Assembly: GCA_903838565.1 (NCBI GenBank) | Contig: CAILZB010000056.1 | Span: 1 to 64,000 of the forward strand | Direction of reading: 5' to 3' | From: an uncultured beta proteobacterium | GTDB taxonomy: Bacteria > Pseudomonadota > Gammaproteobacteria > Burkholderiales > Burkholderiaceae_C | DNA: 64,000 bases | The notes under the pieces: generated by a model | The model's input: the letters and a program-made list of their open reading frames with translations, nothing else | The model's database searches: none | Told to the model about the DNA's origin: nothing | Shown: positions 59,954 to 64,000 of the stretch, piece after piece | How the letters are laid out: each line of letters opens with the position of its first letter | Numbering within the stretch: position 1 is the stretch's first letter | Program-made: the position numbers and the translations under genes

Positions 59954-60770
59954 AACGCCGCCTCGCTTTGGCATCATCATCATCGGCGACGAAATCCTCT
60001 CGGGCAAGCGCGCCGACAAGCACTTGCCCAAGCTGATCGAATTGCTGGGCGCACGCGGCCTGCAGCCCGACTTCGCCGACTACGTTGGGGATTCCCCGGC
60101 GCGCATCACGGCCACGCTGCAGCGCGCCTTTGCCTCCGGTGATGTGGTGTTTTCCTGTGGCGGCATCGGCGCCACGCCCGACGACCACACGCGCCAATGC
60201 GCCGCCGCGGCGCTGACGCGGCCGTTGCAATTGCACCCTGAGGCGGCCGCGCTGATCCGCCAGCGCATGCAGGAGCTGGCTCTGGAAAAAGGCATCGCCT
60301 ATGAGCCCGAGCGCGATGACAACCGGCATCGACTGAACATGGGCGTGTTCCCCGAAGGCGCCAGCATCATCCCCAACCCCTACAACCGAATAGCGGGCTT
60401 TTCCTGCGCCGGTCCGAACGGCGGCGGCGTCCATTTCGTCCCGGGATTTCCCGTCATGGCTTGGCCCATGATGGAGTGGGTGCTGGACACCTACTACGCC
60501 CATCTGGCTCAAGAAAAGGCTTACGTGGAACGTTCGGTGATCGTTTTCGGCGCCATGGAAGCGGCGCTCACGCCCTTGATGGAGGCGATCGAGGCCAACT
60601 TTGCGGGTGTGCGCATCTTCAGCCTGCCCAGCGTGGACCACCCCGAATTCGGGCGCCACATCGAGTTGGGCGTCAAGGGCACGCCCGCCGTGACGACCGA
60701 GGCCTACACGGCGTTGCTGGCCGGGCTGAGGCAAGTGGATGCGAAGCTTGGCCCTGAATTGGTGCGGTGA
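59916..60770 (+). CDS. Molybdopterin-binding (CinA N-terminal-like) protein
   Basis: The 284-residue protein begins with the MoCF-biosynthesis-type domain: FGIIIIGDEILSGKRADKHLPKLIELLGARGL, FSCGGIGATPDDHTRQCAA, and RHRLNMGVFPEGASIIPNP. It resembles the N-terminal domain of CinA and stand-alone homologues, without the C-terminal nicotinamide-nucleotide amidase domain. Exact role is unknown. The ATG lies within the 3' end of the EI24 gene. Confidence 0.85.
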   Translation: MNPHQPLPFQPLETPPRFGIIIIGDEILSGKRADKHLPKLIELLGARGLQPDFADYVGDSPARITATLQRAFASGDVVFSCGGIGATPDDHTRQCAAAALTRPLQLHPEAAALIRQRMQELALEKGIAYEPERDDNRHRLNMGVFPEGASIIPNPYNRIAGFSCAGPNGGGVHFVPGFPVMAWPMMEWVLDTYYAHLAQEKAYVERSVIVFGAMEAALTPLMEAIEANFAGVRIFSLPSVDHPEFGRHIELGVKGTPAVTTEAYTALLAGLRQVDAKLGPELVR

Positions 60771-60777
60771 TGCATGC

Positions 60778-60815
60778 GCACCTAAATGATGCAATTGACT
60801 GCCGTGTTTTGGTGC
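60778..60815. promoter_or_regulatory. Two NtrC-type enhancer sites upstream of glnA
   Basis: GCACCTAAATGATGC (60778-60792) and GCCGTGTTTTGGTGC (60801-60815) resemble the NtrC consensus GCACYAN3TGGTGC; the first has good half-sites, the second a good right half. They lie about 150-175 bp upstream of the predicted start site, the usual enhancer distance. Confidence 0.6.
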
Positions 60816-60931
60816 ATCCAAGCGGTCTTTGATATTTATTTTTCTGGCGCATGGTGGCCGCCAAGTGCCGAACAGGGCACAAGTCGAGGCAAAATACGGG
60901 GCTTTTCGGGAAAGCAGAGCCGCGGCAGCAT

Positions 60932-60946
60932 TGGCATAAATCGTGC
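60932..60946 (+). promoter_or_regulatory. Sigma-54 promoter of glnA
   Basis: TGGCATAAATCGTGC has GG and GC at the required -24/-12 spacing and differs from TGGCAC-N5-TTGC at two positions. It is 54 bp upstream of the glnA ATG. Confidence 0.72.
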
Positions 60947-61000
60947 GTTCTTTGTTCCCGTGCAAGTTTTCAATCAGTTTCATTTAACCAGGAGTATTTG

Positions 61001-62416
61001 ATGGCAAAGACCGTCGCAGACGTGATGAAGATGGTGAAGGAAAACGAAGTCAAGTTTGTTGACTTCCGCTTTACCGATACCCGTGGCAAGGAGCAGCACG
61101 TGACCGTGCCGGTCTCGCATTTTGACGAAGACAAGTTCGTTTCGGGCCACGCCTTTGACGGCTCCTCGGTTGCCGGCTGGAAGGGCATTGAAGCCTCGGA
61201 CATGCAGCTCATGCCTGATCCCAATACCGCCAATCTGGACCCGTTCTTCGAAGAGACCACGCTGTTCATGAGCTGCGACGTGATCGAGCCCAGCGACGGC
61301 AAGGCCTACGACCGCGATCCGCGCTCCATCGCCAAGCGCGCCGAAGCCTATCTGAAGGCTTCGGGCATCGGCGACACGGCTTACTTCGGACCCGAGCCCG
61401 AGTTCTTCATCTTCGACGACGTGCGCTGGAACACCGACATGTCGGGCACTTTCTTCAAGATCGAAGAATACGAAGCGCCCTGGAATTCGGGCAAGAAGCT
61501 CGAAGGCGGCAACCGCGGTCACCGCCCCACCGTGAAGGGTGGCTATTTCCCCGTGCCCCCGGTCGACAGTACGCAGGACATGCGCGCCGAAATGTCGCTG
61601 ATCCTCGAATCCCTGGGCATTCCGGTCGAAGTGTTCCACCACGAAGTGGCAGGCGCTGGCCAGAACGAAATCGGCACGCGTTTTTCCACGCTGGTCGAGC
61701 GCGCTGACTGGACCCAGGTGCTGAAGTACGTGGTGCAGAACGTCGCCAATGCCTACGGCAAGACCGCGACCTTCATGCCCAAGCCCATCGTTGGCGACAA
61801 CGGTTCCGGCATGCACGTGCACCAGTCGATCTGGAAAGACGGCAAGAACCTGTTCGCCGGTGACGGCTATGCCGGTCTGTCCGACTTTGCGCTGTACTAC
61901 ATCGGCGGCATCATCAAGCACGCCCGTGCCCTGAATGCCATCACCAATCCCGGCACCAACAGCTACAAGCGTCTGGTGCCAGGCTACGAAGCCCCGGTGA
62001 AGCTGGCTTACTCGGCCAAGAACCGCTCGGCCTCGATCCGCATTCCCTACGTGGCGAACCCCAAGGGCCGGCGCATCGAAGCGCGTTTCCCCGATCCACT
62101 GATGAACCCTTATCTGGGTTTTGCCGCCTTGATGATGGCCGGTCTGGACGGCGTGGAAAACAAGATCCATCCGGGCGAAGCCGCCTCCAAGGATCTGTAC
62201 CATCTGCCTCCCGAAGAAGACGCGAAAGTGCCGACCGTGTGCCACAGCCTGGATCAGGCACTGGACCACCTGGACGCCGGCCGCAGCTTCTTGACGAAGG
62301 GCGGCGTGTTCACGGATTCGATGATCGACGCGTACATTGAACTCAAGATGACCGAAGTCACGCGCCTGCGCATGGCGACGCACCCGATTGAGTTCGAAAT
62401 GTACTACTCGCTGTAA
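61001..62416 (+). CDS. glnA: Glutamine synthetase type I
   Basis: The 471-residue enzyme makes glutamine from glutamate, ammonia and ATP. Hallmarks: [47 protein letters not shown], the catalytic [44 protein letters not shown] and the adenylylation site Tyr in [17 protein letters not shown] precedes the ATG. The sigma-54 and NtrC-like sites show nitrogen control, and glnL lies two genes downstream. Confidence 0.97.
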   Translation: MAKTVADVMKMVKENEVKFVDFRFTDTRGKEQHVTVPVSHFDEDKFVSGHAFDGSSVAGWKGIEASDMQLMPDPNTANLDPFFEETTLFMSCDVIEPSDGKAYDRDPRSIAKRAEAYLKASGIGDTAYFGPEPEFFIFDDVRWNTDMSGTFFKIEEYEAPWNSGKKLEGGNRGHRPTVKGGYFPVPPVDSTQDMRAEMSLILESLGIPVEVFHHEVAGAGQNEIGTRFSTLVERADWTQVLKYVVQNVANAYGKTATFMPKPIVGDNGSGMHVHQSIWKDGKNLFAGDGYAGLSDFALYYIGGIIKHARALNAITNPGTNSYKRLVPGYEAPVKLAYSAKNRSASIRIPYVANPKGRRIEARFPDPLMNPYLGFAALMMAGLDGVENKIHPGEAASKDLYHLPPEEDAKVPTVCHSLDQALDHLDAGRSFLTKGGVFTDSMIDAYIELKMTEVTRLRMATHPIEFEMYYSL

Positions 62417-62444
62417 ATCCGCCTCGCGGCTGGATTTCAGACAT

Positions 62445-62472
62445 AAAAAGGACGGCGCAAGCCGTCCTTTTT
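62445..62472 (+). terminator. Rho-independent terminator after glnA
   Basis: AAAAAGGACGGC-GCAA-GCCGTCCTTTTT is a perfect 12-bp stem with a GCAA tetraloop and a T-run, so most glnA transcripts end before the next gene. Confidence 0.92.
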
Positions 62473-62588
62473 CATTGGAGATGGAGCCGAGGTTTTGCAT
62501 TGGCGAGCGTTTGGGACATACTTGAGACTTTGCGGGACAGTCCGCAGCTACGCAGAGCGAGCCAGCTCTGTCCTCAATAAATTGGGTT

Positions 62589-63065
62589 ATGAAAAAAGTC
62601 TTCTTCACCGTGCTGGGCAGTTTCGCCTTGCTCCATCCTGCTGCGGCGCAGGATGGCGCTATTTACCGCTGCGGCAACGAATACACCAACACCGCGACCG
62701 CGGAGCAGATGAAGAATTGCAAGCTGGTCACCGGCGGCAATGTGACCGTGGTGCAAAGCCCCAAGCCTGCGCCCAAGGCGTCGGGCAACGCCAAGCCTGC
62801 GGCCGCTGCGCCGTCTTCCGTCCAGCGTGAGCGCGACGCCGAGTCGCGCTCCATCCTCGAGTCGGAATTGCGCAAGACGCAGGCTCGCTTGGACGAACTC
62901 CACAAGGAATACAACAACGGCGAACCGGAAAAGCGCGGCGACGAAGCGCGAAACTTTCAGAAGTACCTCGATCGCGTGGCCGAGATCAAGGCCAGCATTG
63001 CGCGCGCGCAAAGCGATATCGACGGCCTCAAGCGCGAGATCTCGCGCCTGCCGGTGAACAATTGA
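62589..63065 (+). CDS. Small exported coiled-coil protein between glnA and glnL
   Basis: The 158-residue protein has a signal peptide (MKKVFFTVLGSFALLHPAAAQ), a short Cys-containing N-terminal segment (GAIYRCGNEYTN...KNCKL) resembling DUF4124-like domains, a Pro/Ala linker and a charged coiled coil (about 80-155; ERDAESRSILESELRKTQAR). Function is unknown. The glnA terminator lies upstream, so it probably has its own promoter and may be cotranscribed with glnL, whose GTG is five bases after its stop. Confidence 0.75.
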   Translation: MKKVFFTVLGSFALLHPAAAQDGAIYRCGNEYTNTATAEQMKNCKLVTGGNVTVVQSPKPAPKASGNAKPAAAAPSSVQRERDAESRSILESELRKTQARLDELHKEYNNGEPEKRGDEARNFQKYLDRVAEIKASIARAQSDIDGLKREISRLPVNN

Positions 63066-63070
63066 CGGGT

Positions 63071-64000
63071 GTGAGTACGCCCCTTTCTCCCTCATCCGAT
63101 TCGAACCCGTCGCTGCGCTTTCAGGCCTTCGATCTGCTGGCGACGCTGGTGGCCGTGGTGCACCACGATGGCGTTGTCGTTTTTGCCAACGCGGCGCTGG
63201 AAGACGCTCTGGGAATCTCGCGCCGCGCCATTCAAGGCAGTCCTTTCTGCGAATTCTTCTCCGAACCTGCGGTGCTGCAGACCGCCCTGGCCGGTGCTGG
63301 CAGCAACGAGTTCGCGGCCATGCGCTACGACGCCCGGCTCAATCGCGTGAATCTGGAGCCGCTGCCGGTGCACGTGGTGCTGGCCCAGTCCGATCTGCAG
63401 GGAGAGGTCATCATCGAACTGCTGCCGCTGGAGCAGCAGGAGCGCCAGGACCGCGAGGAGCGCCTGCTGGAGCAGGCGCAGACCAACAAGGAACTGATAC
63501 GCAACCTGGCGCATGAAATCAAGAATCCGCTGGGCGGAATTCGAGGCGCGGCGCAGTTGCTGGAGATGGAGATGGATTCGCGCGAGCTCAAGGAGTACAC
63601 GCAGGTCATCATCCACGAGGCCGATCGATTGCAGACGCTGGTGGACCGTCTGCTGGCGCCGCACCGGCGCCCGCATGTGGTGGGCGACGTGAACATCCAC
63701 GAGGTCTGCGAACGTGTGCGTTCTCTGATCCTGGCCGAGTTTCCCAGGGGCTTGAAGGTGCAGCGGGACTACGACATCTCGATCCCCGAGTTTCGCGGCG
63801 ACCGTGAGCAGCTGATCCAAGCGCTGCTCAACATCGCGCACAACGCGGCCCAGGCCTTGGCCGAGCGCATCGCGCAGGACACGGCGCAGCTCACCTTTCG
63901 CACCCGGATTGCGCGCCAGACCACATTCGGCAAGAAGCGCTATCGATTGGCACTGGAATTGCATGTCATAGACAACGGGCCCGGCGTACCGGACTCCATC
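63071..64000 (+). CDS. glnL: Nitrogen regulation sensor kinase NtrB (GlnL), cut by window edge
   Basis: The first 310 residues are present. A PAS domain (about 15-110) is followed by the dimerisation domain with phospho-acceptor His148 in RNLAHEIKNPLGGIRGAAQLL, the EADRLQTLVDRLL helix, and the ATPase domain (N-box LLNIAHNAAQAL, G1 box VIDNGPGVP). The soluble, PAS-headed layout is that of NtrB, which phosphorylates NtrC under nitrogen limitation under PII control. The GTG at 63071 is the first good start after the preceding stop; the gene runs off the right edge, with glnG (ntrC) expected next. Confidence 0.93.
   Translation, partial: MSTPLSPSSDSNPSLRFQAFDLLATLVAVVHHDGVVVFANAALEDALGISRRAIQGSPFCEFFSEPAVLQTALAGAGSNEFAAMRYDARLNRVNLEPLPVHVVLAQSDLQGEVIIELLPLEQQERQDREERLLEQAQTNKELIRNLAHEIKNPLGGIRGAAQLLEMEMDSRELKEYTQVIIHEADRLQTLVDRLLAPHRRPHVVGDVNIHEVCERVRSLILAEFPRGLKVQRDYDISIPEFRGDREQLIQALLNIAHNAAQALAERIAQDTAQLTFRTRIARQTTFGKKRYRLALELHVIDNGPGVPDSI

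Noticed and set aside
60980-62608. 542-codon open frame antisense to glnA
   Set aside because: Low-complexity shadow of a certain gene, and it runs through the glnA terminator.
1-64000. CRISPR arrays, tRNA, rRNA, prophage or transposase genes
   Set aside because: No regularly spaced repeats, no tRNA cloverleaf or rRNA sequence, and no integrase, structural phage or transposase protein were seen; only REP-like repeats are present.

Overview
The window reads as chromosomal DNA of a GC-rich betaproteobacterium, most likely Burkholderiales and close to Comamonadaceae. The pointers are the imuA-imuB-dnaE2 mutasome behind a LexA box, a glnA-glnL pair with sigma-54 and NtrC-type sites, a DctPQM TRAP transporter, and a divergently placed PAS-LuxR regulator beside a two-subunit 3-oxoacid CoA-transferase. 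This placement is inferred from gene content and codon use, since no rRNA or tRNA gene is present. Both ends cut genes: an ABC exporter half at the left and glnL (ntrB) at the right.

Layout. 0-1.9 kb: two overlapping ABC exporter halves. 2.0-6.7 kb: a gluconate-type module (LacI/GntR repressor, gluconokinase, TRAP transporter) with two matching palindromic operators. 6.7-9.8 kb: a periplasmic-sensor PAS-GGDEF-EAL protein. 9.9-11.9 kb: PAS-LuxR regulator and scoAB. 11.9-17.9 kb: an unusual four-gene, translationally coupled minus-strand operon (unknown coiled-coil protein, ClpB-like AAA+ ATPase, radical SAM protein, zinc-ribbon Ser/Thr kinase with a membrane tail). 17.9-19.5 kb: a MurA paralogue with Asp at the catalytic Cys position, plus a DUF167 protein. 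19.6-25.8 kb: a RelE/ParE-type toxin-antitoxin pair divergent from the SOS mutasome; dnaE2 carries an in-frame palindromic insertion. 25.8-32.6 kb: GST, a two-component system, an S41 lipoprotein protease, a frameshifted small lipoprotein and its larger relative, flanked by two remnants of a C1-type cysteine peptidase. 32.6-41.8 kb: mostly single genes (prolyl oligopeptidase, GNAT-DUF924 fusion, SGNH and alpha/beta hydrolases, YcaO, DUF2239, MATE).

41.9-57.4 kb is a beta-glucan utilisation locus: TonB-dependent receptor, tryptophan-halogenase-like flavoprotein, a mini-halogenase remnant, GH5, GH16, LacI regulator, GH1, a sugar ABC transporter (binding protein, two permeases, ATPase) and GH30. 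In the proposed scheme the exported or surface GH16, GH5 and GH30 enzymes cut beta-1,3/1,6-type glucans, the receptor imports oligomers across the outer membrane, the ABC system brings small sugars to the cytoplasm and GH1 releases glucose. Two similar 16-bp dyads, one before the receptor gene and one before the GH1-ABC operon, suggest that the LacI protein controls both transcription units.

57.4-64 kb returns to housekeeping genes: rsuA, a divergent polysaccharide deacetylase, an EI24/CysZ-type membrane protein, a molybdopterin-binding (CinA-like) protein, glnA, a small periplasmic coiled-coil protein and glnL. The most notable points are the kinase/radical SAM/AAA+ operon, the Cys-to-Asp MurA paralogue, the hairpin inside dnaE2, and the mini-halogenase that keeps both ends of its parent but lacks the middle.
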